Shown in pieces: positions 37,217-44,527 of a DNA stretch of 64,000 nucleotides (position 1 is the first letter of the stretch; every line of letters begins with the position of its first letter). Made by a program: the position numbers and the translations under genes. The stretch is from Coriobacteriia bacterium (GTDB lineage: Bacteria > Actinomycetota > Coriobacteriia > Anaerosomatales > Anaerosomataceae), in contig JAUSBY010000011.1 in assembly GCA_030651765.1 (NCBI GenBank), positions 62,001 through 126,000 on the forward strand, given 5' to 3'. Under the pieces are notes generated by a model, which was not told where the DNA came from, ran no database searches, and was given only the letters and a program-made list of their open reading frames with translations.

Positions 37217-38032
37217 TTATCGTCCGAAGAGTGAGTCGAGATAACGGATTCCACGATCCGTGAGCGCGCGCTTACCGGCTTGATCCGATGCAAGGAGGTC
37301 GAGATTCGCCAGGTGTTCGAGATCCCGGTACGCGGTCGACAGGCCCACGCCAAGCTCCCGGCGCACAACGGTGGGACCGAGAGCGCCCAACTCCATTGCG
37401 AGAGAGAGGACTTGCTTCTGACGGAGCGTGAGGGCCACCGAGTCGATGTCGTCGGGCGCGTGGGGCGCTTCTTCCGTGGTCTGCGCCGGAAGTGGTGACG
37501 TCCGTCGGTCCACCTGGATCGTTACCACGGTCCCCGAGCCGAGGTTGTCTTCAACCTCGATAGTCCCACCCGAGAAGCCAAGACACTCTCGCGCCACAGG
37601 TAGCCCCGAGCCCACACCCTTGATGATGCGCTTCATATGTTCCGTGGCTGTCGAGAATCCCGGGAGGAACACCCTGTCCTTGTCAGCGATGCCCGGACCC
37701 TGGTCGGCGAACCTGATCGTCGAGCCGTCATCAAGAATGCTCACAACCACTTCGTCGAAACCGGCGTGAATGAAGTTCTCCACCACTTCACGGATGACCG
37801 CATAAGGAATCGTGCCGCCGGCTGCATGGGAAAGCTCGTACACACGAGTGGCGAGGCTCTCGATCAGGTCCCGAGCACCCGATTCCGTAACCTGCTCGAC
37901 TCGGGGTGGTGCGGTCAACGCGTCGTAGACAGCCACAAGCGCCGGATCCGGGCCGCCGGCCTGCGTCTCTGCCGAGGTTGCCAACGAGCCAGGGACGTGG
38001 GTGTCACTCCCCTCCCGGTAGAAAGTCTTCAT
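37217..38032 (-). CDS. GHKL-type ATPase with C-terminal winged-helix domain, directly upstream of dnaA
   Basis: 271 residues from ATG 38032 (a GTG 9 nt upstream is possible). Residues about 60-195 form a HATPase_c fold: N-box VREVVENFIHAGF, G1 DQGPGI and G2 GVGSGLPVA, then TVVTIQVD. No dimerisation/phospho-acceptor His domain is present, so it is not a standard histidine kinase. After a Pro/Ala/Thr linker, residues about 210-270 look like a winged helix (VVRRELGVGLSTAYRDLEHL). The mix suggests an ATP-sensing DNA-binding regulator or an anti-sigma-like switch. Its place between oriC boxes and dnaA points to control of initiation, which is inference. No established family name is recognised. 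Confidence 0.8.
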   Translation of the reverse strand: MKTFYREGSDTHVPGSLATSAETQAGGPDPALVAVYDALTAPPRVEQVTESGARDLIESLATRVYELSHAAGGTIPYAVIREVVENFIHAGFDEVVVSILDDGSTIRFADQGPGIADKDRVFLPGFSTATEHMKRIIKGVGSGLPVARECLGFSGGTIEVEDNLGSGTVVTIQVDRRTSPLPAQTTEEAPHAPDDIDSVALTLRQKQVLSLAMELGALGPTVVRRELGVGLSTAYRDLEHLANLDLLASDQAGKRALTDRGIRYLDSLFGR

Positions 38033-38065
38033 TTGCGACACCCCCTCGTCCGTCCGTCCACACAT

Positions 38066-38592
38066 TCATCCACATTCCGGTTCTGGCGAGCCGCCAGAGA
38101 AACTGCTGCTAGGCGCCGTATCTTGAAGGCTCGCCCGCCACTTGAGACCTTATGGCGAGACGGCTATGAACAGGCGGTTTCCCAACTATCCACAAGTCTT
38201 TCCACACATGTGGATAGACTTTCCGCCAGTCACATCGAACACCCATCGAACGCGCAGGTCGCAGGTACTTCAGGCAAGGAAACCGGTTTCCAGAACCCGG
38301 CGGCCTGTGGGAATGTGCCAATCGCTGTGGATAGTGATTGGGACACGGCGAAAGACCGGCGAAACAAACACCCGCGAGCTGTGGACAAGATGATCGCCCA
38401 ACACACACGGAGCAGCCAGGCGTTACACAGACACATATCATGAGCAGCAAGTTTTCAAGGAAAGGCCCGCAACGCGAGTGGTCCTGAAGCGGAGCCGATT
38501 CTAGCAGACCGACGGGTGCTCTCACAACGAGGCGTAGGAGGTTATCCACAGCTGAGACCCGCACGAGTCCTGCGTTTTCCACACTGTCCACA
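38066..38592. other. Second DnaA box cluster, upstream of the ATPase-dnaA pair (oriC)
   Basis: The 728 nt between the ATPase gene and rpmH hold no credible gene. Near-consensus boxes are at 38066, 38186, 38198, 38209 (reverse), 38326 (reverse), 38380 (reverse), a perfect TTATCCACA at 38542-38550, then TTTTCCACA at 38575 and CTGTCCACA at 38584. An AT-rich tract (CAGATTTCTGACTATTTTTA) follows at 38591-38610. This is the densest box cluster of the window. Confidence 0.75.
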
Positions 38593-38679
38593 GATTTCTG
38601 ACTATTTTTACGTTGACCCACGCGTCGTCGCGCACACCCACTTTGCAGCAGATACCTGCTCGACACACGCCGCAGCTCG

Positions 38680-38709
38680 TTGACACGCCATGTTTGCCGC
38701 CGCTATAAT
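38680..38709 (+). promoter_or_regulatory. Consensus sigma-A promoter of the rpmH operon
   Basis: TTGACA (38680-38685) and TATAAT (38704-38709) are both perfect matches, spaced 18 nt. The leader to the rpmH GTG is about 45 nt and contains AGGAGGGA. Confidence 0.85.
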
Positions 38710-38760
38710 CGCCAGGCTTGTGCTCGGCTCACCGCCGGAGCACCGATAGGAGGGACCATC

Positions 38761-38907
38761 GTGAAGCGTACGTACCAACCGAACAACCGAAAGCGCGCCA
38801 AGGCGCATGGGTTCCGGAAGCGCATGTCGACGAAGGCGGGTCGCGCTATCCTGGCCGCGCGTCGTCGCAAGGGTCGCACGGTCTTGTGCCCGAGCGCCGC
38901 ATCGTAG
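38761..38907 (+). CDS. rpmH: 50S ribosomal protein L34
   Basis: 48 residues, GTG at 38761 with AGGAGGGA 6 nt upstream. The L34 sequence [20 protein letters not shown] is unmistakable and is followed by [18 protein letters not shown]. Most L34 proteins end in KGRKRLSA; here the end is [12 protein letters not shown], four residues longer and with a cysteine. It heads the rpmH-rnpA-yidD-yidC-jag operon. Confidence 0.96.
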   Translation: MKRTYQPNNRKRAKAHGFRKRMSTKAGRAILAARRRKGRTVLCPSAAS

Positions 38908-38937
38908 TGGATCTCGGCGCCGAACAGGGAGTGCGCC

Positions 38938-39270
38938 ATGCGGACGATCACTGCGCACGCCGACATCGATCGGCTGTTCGCTAGAGGAAGCCGTACGACG
39001 CACCCGGCACTCATAGTCCTGGCCGTCGAAACCCCTGAAGCACGTGACCCGAACGGGCGCGTGCTTTTCGTTGCGGGCAAGAAGTTGGGTTCCGCGGTGA
39101 TGCGGAACCGCAGCAAGCGCGTGATGAGGGCGGCGACGAGGCGTGCTGGAGGATCTTGGCCCGGGTGGGACGTCGCACTCGTCGCGCGGCGGGGGACTCA
39201 CTCGGCCGCGCCCGACGTGATAGACGCGGCGCTCGCAGCGGCTGTCCAGAGGCTCCGGCGCGACCGATGA
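38938..39270 (+). CDS. rnpA: Ribonuclease P protein component
   Basis: 110 residues, ATG at 38938 behind GGGAG. The RNR signature is intact in [15 protein letters not shown], preceded by [11 protein letters not shown]. The protein assists the RNase P RNA in 5' maturation of tRNA. It overlaps the yidD start by 4 nt. Confidence 0.94.
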   Translation: MRTITAHADIDRLFARGSRTTHPALIVLAVETPEARDPNGRVLFVAGKKLGSAVMRNRSKRVMRAATRRAGGSWPGWDVALVARRGTHSAAPDVIDAALAAAVQRLRRDR

Positions 39271-39488
39271 AGAACCCGATGGCGCTCGTGGTTGTGGGCT
39301 TCATACGCACCTACCAGCGCGCGATCTCTCCGTTGCTGCCGGCATCGTGCCGCTTCTATCCGACGTGCTCCAGCTATGCGGTCACAGCGATCACTCGGCA
39401 TGGCCTCGCTCGAGGGGGGTGGATGGCCCTCAAGCGCATCGGCCGATGTCATCCATGGAACCCCGGAGGATATGACCCCGTGCCGTAG
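39267..39488 (+). CDS. yidD: Membrane protein insertion efficiency factor YidD
   Basis: 73 residues, ATG at 39267 inside the rnpA stop (ATGA). Typical YidD motifs are [36 protein letters not shown] and [15 protein letters not shown]. The paired cysteines are conserved in the family. It acts near YidC in membrane protein insertion. Confidence 0.95.
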   Translation: MKNPMALVVVGFIRTYQRAISPLLPASCRFYPTCSSYAVTAITRHGLARGGWMALKRIGRCHPWNPGGYDPVP

Positions 39489-39602
39489 GCGGGCGCGGTA
39501 GTATAGTGTATTGACTGCAACGACCCCCCCCCGACACGCATCGGGAGTGGAGACGATCCCGCATCCTGAAGTCGCGCCACACTGCAAGGAGGTTGGCTTT
39601 CC

Positions 39603-40322
39603 GTGCTCGAGCCCATTGAGAAGCTGCTCTTCGATGTCCTACAGATTCTGCACTCGGTGGTAGGCGACTATGGCCTTGCGATCATCTCGCTGACCGTGGT
39701 GGTTAGAATCATGTTGCTCCCCCTCACGGTCAAGCAGACCAAGTCCATGTACGAGCTCCAGCGGATCCAGCCAAAGATCAAGGAACTGCAGGAGAAGTAC
39801 AAGAAGGACAAGGAGAAGCTCCAGGAGGAGACGCTCAAGTTCTACCAGGAGAACAAGGTGAACCCGTTCGGGGGGTGTCTGCCCCTCCTGCTGCAGATGC
39901 CGATCTTCTTCGCATTGTTCCGGATGCTTGGGACGACAGGCACCGAACCGGGGCTCTTCCCCAAGTACATCGCATCTCTGCCAGACGCGGCCGCCCAGGC
40001 GGCATCCAGATTCTGGATTGTCCTCCCAGATATTACCAGGTCGGCCGGACAAGTGTACACAGGGGACGGCCTGGTGGCCGCGCTCCCCTACCTCATCTTC
40101 GTCGTCCTGTTCGGTCTTAGCACTGTCGTGCCGCAGCTGATGCAGCCCGGCGCCCAGAACCAGCAGAAGCAGATGGCGATCCTTATGGGCGGCATGATGC
40201 TGTTCTTCGGTTGGAGCGTATCGGCCGGTGTCGTACTCTACTGGGTCACTCAGGGGCTTCTGGGCTTGCTCCAGCAGGTGATTCAGACACGAATCTACAA
40301 GGCGCAGGAGGAGCAAGCATGA
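39603..40322 (+). CDS. yidC: Membrane protein insertase YidC/Oxa1
   Basis: 239 residues, GTG at 39603 with AAGGAGG upstream. It has the Gram-positive SpoIIIJ-like form without the large periplasmic domain. Helix 1 is within residues 20-42 (DYGLAIISLTVVVRIMLLPL), with the conserved intramembrane Arg in VVVRIMLL. A charged cytoplasmic coiled hairpin (PKIKELQEKYKKDKEKLQEE) follows, then further helices near 85-110, 160-180 and 190-220. No N-terminal lipobox is seen. It inserts proteins into the cytoplasmic membrane. Confidence 0.95.
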   Translation: MLEPIEKLLFDVLQILHSVVGDYGLAIISLTVVVRIMLLPLTVKQTKSMYELQRIQPKIKELQEKYKKDKEKLQEETLKFYQENKVNPFGGCLPLLLQMPIFFALFRMLGTTGTEPGLFPKYIASLPDAAAQAASRFWIVLPDITRSAGQVYTGDGLVAALPYLIFVVLFGLSTVVPQLMQPGAQNQQKQMAILMGGMMLFFGWSVSAGVVLYWVTQGLLGLLQQVIQTRIYKAQEEQA

Positions 40323-41068
40323 TCCGTGAGGTAACGACGGAGGGCCCATCGGTTGCGGAGGCCATCGACGCGGCGCTCGAAGAGATGGGTGTCCAACAGG
40401 ATGCTGTGGAGTACGAGGTGCTTGAGGAGCCGGGGCGTGGCATCTTCGGCGGATCAGGGAAGCGAGCCCGCGTGAAAGTCTGGGTCAAACCGGAGATTGC
40501 GCTGGGCCGGCCTGGGGACGCAGCCGTGGACGCCGAGACCGACGACGAGCATGCTGAAGTCGCGGTGTCGCAACCACTCCATACCGACGATGAGGGTGAG
40601 TTGACGGACGCGGAGCTCGACGCGATCGCTGATGTGGGTGTTCAGACGATCGGAGAGATCCTCGGGTTCGTTGGCATGGAGGCGGAGATCGATGAGTTCG
40701 AAGGCGACGAGGGCGAGATCATCCTCGATATCGTTGGAGATGACTTTGGTCTCCTGATCGGGCGGCATGGGCGTACACTCGATGCGCTTCAGATTCTGGT
40801 AGCGGCGATCACCAACCGGAAGACGGGACAGAGGTACCCCCTTGTGGTGGATGTCTCCGGCTATCGTCACCGACGGCGGGTGAAGATCGAGGAGATTGCG
40901 CGCAGGGCCGCTGATCGTGCCGTGCGGCAGCACCGGCCGGTGTCTCTCCGACCGATGACCAGCTTCGAGAGACGTGTGGTGCACGTCGCACTTCGGGATG
41001 ACCGCCGAGTCACCACGGAGAGTGAGGGCGACGAGCCGCGGCGCATGGTGATCATCCACCCACGGTAG
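40319..41068 (+). CDS. jag: RNA-binding protein Jag/KhpB
   Basis: 249 residues, ATG at 40319 overlapping the yidC stop. An N-terminal Jag domain (VTTEGPSVAEAIDAALEEMG ... GRGIFGGSGKRARV) is followed by an acidic linker (about 65-105), a KH domain with GLLIGRHGRTLDALQ and a C-terminal R3H domain (MTSFERRVVHVALRDD). KhpB proteins bind RNA and influence cell elongation. A strong terminator lies 16 nt downstream. Confidence 0.93.
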   Translation: MIREVTTEGPSVAEAIDAALEEMGVQQDAVEYEVLEEPGRGIFGGSGKRARVKVWVKPEIALGRPGDAAVDAETDDEHAEVAVSQPLHTDDEGELTDAELDAIADVGVQTIGEILGFVGMEAEIDEFEGDEGEIILDIVGDDFGLLIGRHGRTLDALQILVAAITNRKTGQRYPLVVDVSGYRHRRRVKIEEIARRAADRAVRQHRPVSLRPMTSFERRVVHVALRDDRRVTTESEGDEPRRMVIIHPR

Positions 41069-41083
41069 TCGGTGTAGGTGGAG

Positions 41084-41120
41084 AAACGTAAGGGGCGCCC
41101 ATCGGGCGCCCCTTACGTTT
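41084..41120 (+). terminator. Rho-independent terminator after jag
   Basis: ACGTAAGGGGCGCCC pairs perfectly with GGGCGCCCCTTACGT across a 3-nt loop, extended by AA/TT on either side and followed by TTTTCCTC. It ends the rpmH-jag operon. Confidence 0.92.
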
Positions 41121-41556
41121 TCCTCGCGCACCAAAGGCCAACGGCACTGCCGCCATTGTGCGGTGCGTGCTGTCGCAACGCATGGAGGCCGTGCCGGCGC
41201 CTACTGCAAGCGCACCAGGGGTGTCCGTGCTCACTCTCGAGTCTGGGGAAGTTTGCACCGGTCAGGTGGACATGGATCGCAGAAGGATCCACGCGCGCGC
41301 TCAGCCTAGCGGGGCCGTCGCGACAGATCTTCAGTGCCAGGCTTGTGCCCCGTCGCGTACCGGAGGTGGGAGACAATGCCGGTGCCCGGGGAGTCACACT
41401 CTGCGGAAGAGCGACTGAAGTCCACGGTGCGTGGGACCACGACAGTAAACCGCAAGTTCATGCTTGTGAGCCGTCGCCAAGTGCTCGTTGGAGCCTCCGC
41501 CGATCGCCTCCGCCGGGACATATCGCAGGTGTGGCCCTGATGTTGGGCGAAGTGAG
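41121..41556. other. Non-coding interval between jag and the parS sites
   Basis: About 435 nt without a recognisable gene. Open frames on both strands lack Shine-Dalgarno sites and give Cys/Arg-rich low-quality translations. No tRNA-like or strong hairpin structure was seen. It may carry the rsmG-parAB promoter, but no convincing -10/-35 pair was found. Confidence 0.45.
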
Positions 41557-41570
41557 GTTTCACGTGAAAC
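41557..41570. other. parS site 1
   Basis: GTTTCACGTGAAAC is a perfect 14-bp palindrome identical to the core of the conserved bacterial parS (TGTTNCACGTGAAACA). ParB loads onto DNA here. parA and parB lie just downstream. Confidence 0.92.
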
Positions 41571-41629
41571 GCAACACAGGGCTGCCGACAGCAAAGGGGT
41601 CCTTGCATGTAGTAGTGTCAAGGGGCAGA

Positions 41630-42400
41630 ATGTTTCACGTGAAACCAACCACGAACGATATCATTGCTCCGGATAGCGTCATCGCGGTCGCCGAACTCGT
41701 CGGATGCACGCTGAGCGAAGCCGACGCGGCTTCCATCGCCCGGCATGCGCTGATGATGCTCGACGCGAACAGACTCATGAACCTAACCCGCATCACGGAG
41801 CCGAACGCAGTCCTCCGGTTACACATCATGGATTCCCTGGCCTGGCTACAGCACGTCGCGGCGGTTCGGGGGCCACTGGTCGATATCGGATCTGGGGCGG
41901 GCTACCCTGGTGTGCCCCTGGCGGTGGCGCTCGGACTACGCACCGTGTTATGTGAGTCAGTGCAGAAGAAAGCCAAGTACCTGCGTGATGTTCTGCTAGA
42001 GATTGAGTGCTCAGCGGAGGCGTACGCGGGTCGTGCCGAGGAGCTGGCCGGCGAGCGTGGTTCTTTCGCCGAAACCGTGGTTGCGCGCGCTGTCGCACCA
42101 GTCGCATCCCTTGTGGAGCTCGCTGCCCCGGTCCTTAAGGTGGGCGGTCGACTGATTGCCCTTAAGGGCACTCCGACTTCCGATGAGATCGAACTGGGCA
42201 GGCGCGCTGCGGAGGTATGCGGTCTTGAACTAGTCAGAGAGAGTCCATACGTGCTGCCGGGTGGTGATGAGGCACGTGTCGCCGTGGAGTTCGTGAAGGC
42301 TCGTGCGGCACGGGTCAAGCTGCCACGTCAGCCGGGGAAAGCCCAGCGTGAGCCTCTTGGCGACCACGCTGGGCCGACTACGGTTGATCTAGGGAAGTAG
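41630..42400 (+). CDS. rsmG: 16S rRNA (guanine(527)-N7)-methyltransferase RsmG
   Basis: 256 residues from ATG 41630, AAGGGG 6 nt upstream. The SAM-binding core is LVDIGSGAGYPGVPLAV, with the family segments RLMNLTRI and HIMDSLAWL. Its first codons (MFHVKP) are encoded by the second parS site, a combination known in other bacteria. A longer frame upstream to 41078 lacks support. The C-terminal tail is slightly long and polar (RQPGKAQREPLGD). Confidence 0.94.
   Translation: MFHVKPTTNDIIAPDSVIAVAELVGCTLSEADAASIARHALMMLDANRLMNLTRITEPNAVLRLHIMDSLAWLQHVAAVRGPLVDIGSGAGYPGVPLAVALGLRTVLCESVQKKAKYLRDVLLEIECSAEAYAGRAEELAGERGSFAETVVARAVAPVASLVELAAPVLKVGGRLIALKGTPTSDEIELGRRAAEVCGLELVRESPYVLPGGDEARVAVEFVKARAARVKLPRQPGKAQREPLGDHAGPTTVDLGK
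41632..41645. other. parS site 2, overlapping the rsmG start
   Basis: GTTTCACGTGAAAC again, 75 nt from site 1; in context TGTTTCACGTGAAACC matches 15 of 16 consensus positions. It covers rsmG codons 2-6. Confidence 0.92.
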
Positions 42401-42434
42401 TGGTCGCTGACTGTGCGCACGTACGTCCATGGCG

Positions 42435-42469
42435 TATACTGTCCGGTGTGAGCGTTACTCGGGAGGAGG
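42435..42469 (+). promoter_or_regulatory. Putative parA -10 and ribosome site
   Basis: TATACT at 42435-42440 forms a good -10 about 36 nt before the parA GTG; the -35 is weak. GGGAGGAGG at 42461-42469 is a strong Shine-Dalgarno 6 nt before the start. Confidence 0.4.
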
Positions 42470-42475
42470 CACCAG

Positions 42476-43279
42476 GTGTCTGAGGGTACCGTCGGGGAGA
42501 AGGGGCAGCGCGCCGGCGAGGCGTTCGTCATCGCGGTGGTAAACCAGAAGGGTGGCGTCGGCAAGAGCACGACTGCCGTCAACCTTGCGGCGACTCTCGG
42601 AGATGAGGGGAAGCGAGTCCTGCTCATCGACCTCGATCCTCAGGGCAATGCGACTTCGGGATACGGGCTCGACAAGAACAGGCGCCAGGAGTGCATCTAC
42701 AACGTGCTGCTCGGCGATGTGCCGATAGAGAAGCTGATTGAGCCTGTTGCCGTCGAACACGTGTTCGTCATTCCCTCAACGATTCAGCTCGCGGGGGCTG
42801 AGATCGAACTTGTCTCGGCTTTCAGCCGGGAGTCCAAGCTCAAACAAGTCCTCGAGCCCGTCCTTGGCGACTTCGATTTCGTGATAATCGACTGTCCGCC
42901 GTCTCTCGGCCTGCTGACTATCAACGCGCTGACGGCCGCCAACGGGGTGCTCATCCCTGTTCAGTGCGAATACTACGCGCTGGAGGGCTTGAGTAAGCTC
43001 ATGGAGAGCGTGCGCCTCGTGAGAACACATCTCAACCCGTCGCTGGGAGTGTTAGGCGTGCTCATGACCATGTTCGATCGACGCACAAGGCTGTCGCAGC
43101 AGGTGGTCGACGAAGTACGTGACTTCTTTGAGGACACCGTCTTCGAGACGCTCATCCCCCGTGGAGTCCGGCTGTCCGAGGCGCCAAGTTTCGGCATGCC
43201 GATAACGCTCTACGACCCGCACGGACGTGGTGCGGAGGCATATCGGAATCTCGCGAAGGAAGTGATCAGCCGTGTCTAA
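42476..43279 (+). CDS. parA: Chromosome partitioning ATPase ParA/Soj
   Basis: 267 residues, GTG at 42476. The deviant Walker A is KGGVGKST (residues 25-32), with LLIDLDPQGN, the Walker B-like VIIDCPPSLG and FDRRTRLSQQVVDEVR. ParA binds DNA as an ATP dimer and responds to ParB to segregate origins. The first 14 residues are a polar extension compared with B. subtilis Soj. parB overlaps by 8 nt. Confidence 0.95.
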   Translation: MSEGTVGEKGQRAGEAFVIAVVNQKGGVGKSTTAVNLAATLGDEGKRVLLIDLDPQGNATSGYGLDKNRRQECIYNVLLGDVPIEKLIEPVAVEHVFVIPSTIQLAGAEIELVSAFSRESKLKQVLEPVLGDFDFVIIDCPPSLGLLTINALTAANGVLIPVQCEYYALEGLSKLMESVRLVRTHLNPSLGVLGVLMTMFDRRTRLSQQVVDEVRDFFEDTVFETLIPRGVRLSEAPSFGMPITLYDPHGRGAEAYRNLAKEVISRV

Positions 43280-44150
43280 GCGAGGTCTTGGCAAGGGGCT
43301 TTCGGCCCTGATACCCGGTGCAGGGCAGGAGGCCGGCACCGAGGTTCTTGAACTGCCGATCGCATCAGTGGAGCCGAACCCGCATCAGCCGCGTACAACT
43401 ATGGACGAAACGCACATATCTGAACTTGCGGACTCGATCAAGAAAGTCGGCGTGTTGCAGCCGATTGTGGTGAGACCGATCGGAAATGAGTATCAGATCA
43501 TTGCCGGCGAGCGTAGATGGCGCGCGGCACGTGAGGCCGGCCTCGAGAAGGTTCCGGTTAGGGTGATGATGTGCAGCGAGACCGAGGCGCTCGCACTCGC
43601 CCTTATCGAGAACTTGCAGCGAGAGGATCTGAATCCGGTTGAAGAAGCTCGGGGATACCGACGGCTGATCGACGAGTACCACATGACGCAGTCCGAGCTG
43701 GCAGACCGGGTTTCGAAGTCGCGCTCAGCGGTCACCAACACCCTCAGGTTACTTGACCTGCCCGAAGACATCCTGGAGCTCCTCTACAACAGCCAGATTT
43801 CGGCGGGTCACGCGCGCGCGATCCTGTCCATTCCCGACGACGATCGGCGCCACACGCTCGCAAGGAAGTGCGTCGATGAGGGGCTGTCAGTCCGTGAGGC
43901 CGAGAGCATCGCGAAACTGCTTGCTGCGGGGGCGAACATTCAGGCTCAGCGCCCCCTGACACCGAAGTCGTACAAGATCGTCGCCCGGAAGTTGCGGCGC
44001 CTGCTATCGACGAACGTGCGTGTTCGGCAGACGGCGAAGAAGGGCAAGATAGAGATCGACTTCCATGACGAGACCGATCTGGAAAGAATTATGAGGCTGC
44101 TCACCGAGGGCGAGGATCGAGTGGTCTCCGAGGGGGCAGTTCATGAATAA
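43272..44150 (+). CDS. parB: Chromosome partitioning protein ParB/Spo0J
   Basis: 292 residues, GTG at 43272 overlapping parA. The N-terminal ParA-interacting peptide is KRGLGKGLSALIPG. The CTP-binding ParB/Srx domain has GERRWRAA (79-86) and LIENLQREDLNPVEEA. The helix-turn-helix is TQSELADRVSKSRSAVTNTL and reads parS. A C-terminal dimerisation domain follows. It would load at the two parS sites about 1.6 kb upstream, spread as a clamp and recruit SMC. Confidence 0.96.
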   Translation: MSKRGLGKGLSALIPGAGQEAGTEVLELPIASVEPNPHQPRTTMDETHISELADSIKKVGVLQPIVVRPIGNEYQIIAGERRWRAAREAGLEKVPVRVMMCSETEALALALIENLQREDLNPVEEARGYRRLIDEYHMTQSELADRVSKSRSAVTNTLRLLDLPEDILELLYNSQISAGHARAILSIPDDDRRHTLARKCVDEGLSVREAESIAKLLAAGANIQAQRPLTPKSYKIVARKLRRLLSTNVRVRQTAKKGKIEIDFHDETDLERIMRLLTEGEDRVVSEGAVHE

Positions 44151-44442
44151 GCGACTGGAATATTTTGTCATCGGCATCCTAGTCGGCGGCGTTGCAGGCG
44201 TCATCATCGGCTTGCTATTCGCACCGGACGCAGGATCGAGGACGAGGCGCCGGCTTGTCGAAGAGGCAACTCGGGTCGCAGAGGCCGCGCGCGGTGTCGC
44301 CGAACGCGCGGAGCACGCGGTTGAGGTCCTAGGCTCGAAGATGGACCACTATCTCGGCAGAGACGAAGAGGTCGCGTGGCGCAAAGTTCACGAGATCAGG
44401 CAAGGCGTGCATCGCTACTCGGGTACGGTGGTCTCCTCCTGA
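44143..44442 (+). CDS. YtxH-domain membrane protein
   Basis: 99 residues, ATG at 44143 overlapping the parB stop by 8 nt. An N-terminal membrane segment (YFVIGILVGGVAGVIIGLLFAP) runs straight into the YtxH hallmark APDAGSRTRRRL. The remainder is a helical charged tail (ARGVAERAEHAVEVL). YtxH proteins are small, abundant, often stress-related membrane proteins of unknown mechanism. Coupling to parB is probably positional. Confidence 0.85.
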   Translation: MNKRLEYFVIGILVGGVAGVIIGLLFAPDAGSRTRRRLVEEATRVAEAARGVAERAEHAVEVLGSKMDHYLGRDEEVAWRKVHEIRQGVHRYSGTVVSS

Positions 44443-44527
44443 CGGCGTGCTCGCGGCTTGGTTCGTCGTGCGTCCGACCGAACATGTCAGACCCCGGCGT
44501 CACACTTGCCTCTGAGGTGAGTGGCTG

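Noticed and set aside
37217-38032. Reading the dnaA-upstream protein as an ordinary histidine kinase or anti-sigma factor
   Set aside because: There is no HisKA-like helix with a phospho-acceptor His, and anti-sigma factors of the RsbW/SpoIIAB type lack the C-terminal winged helix seen here.
41078-41629. N-terminal extension of RsmG by about 184 residues
   Set aside because: It begins inside the jag terminator and its translation has no similarity to RsmG; AAGGGG before 41630 supports the short form.
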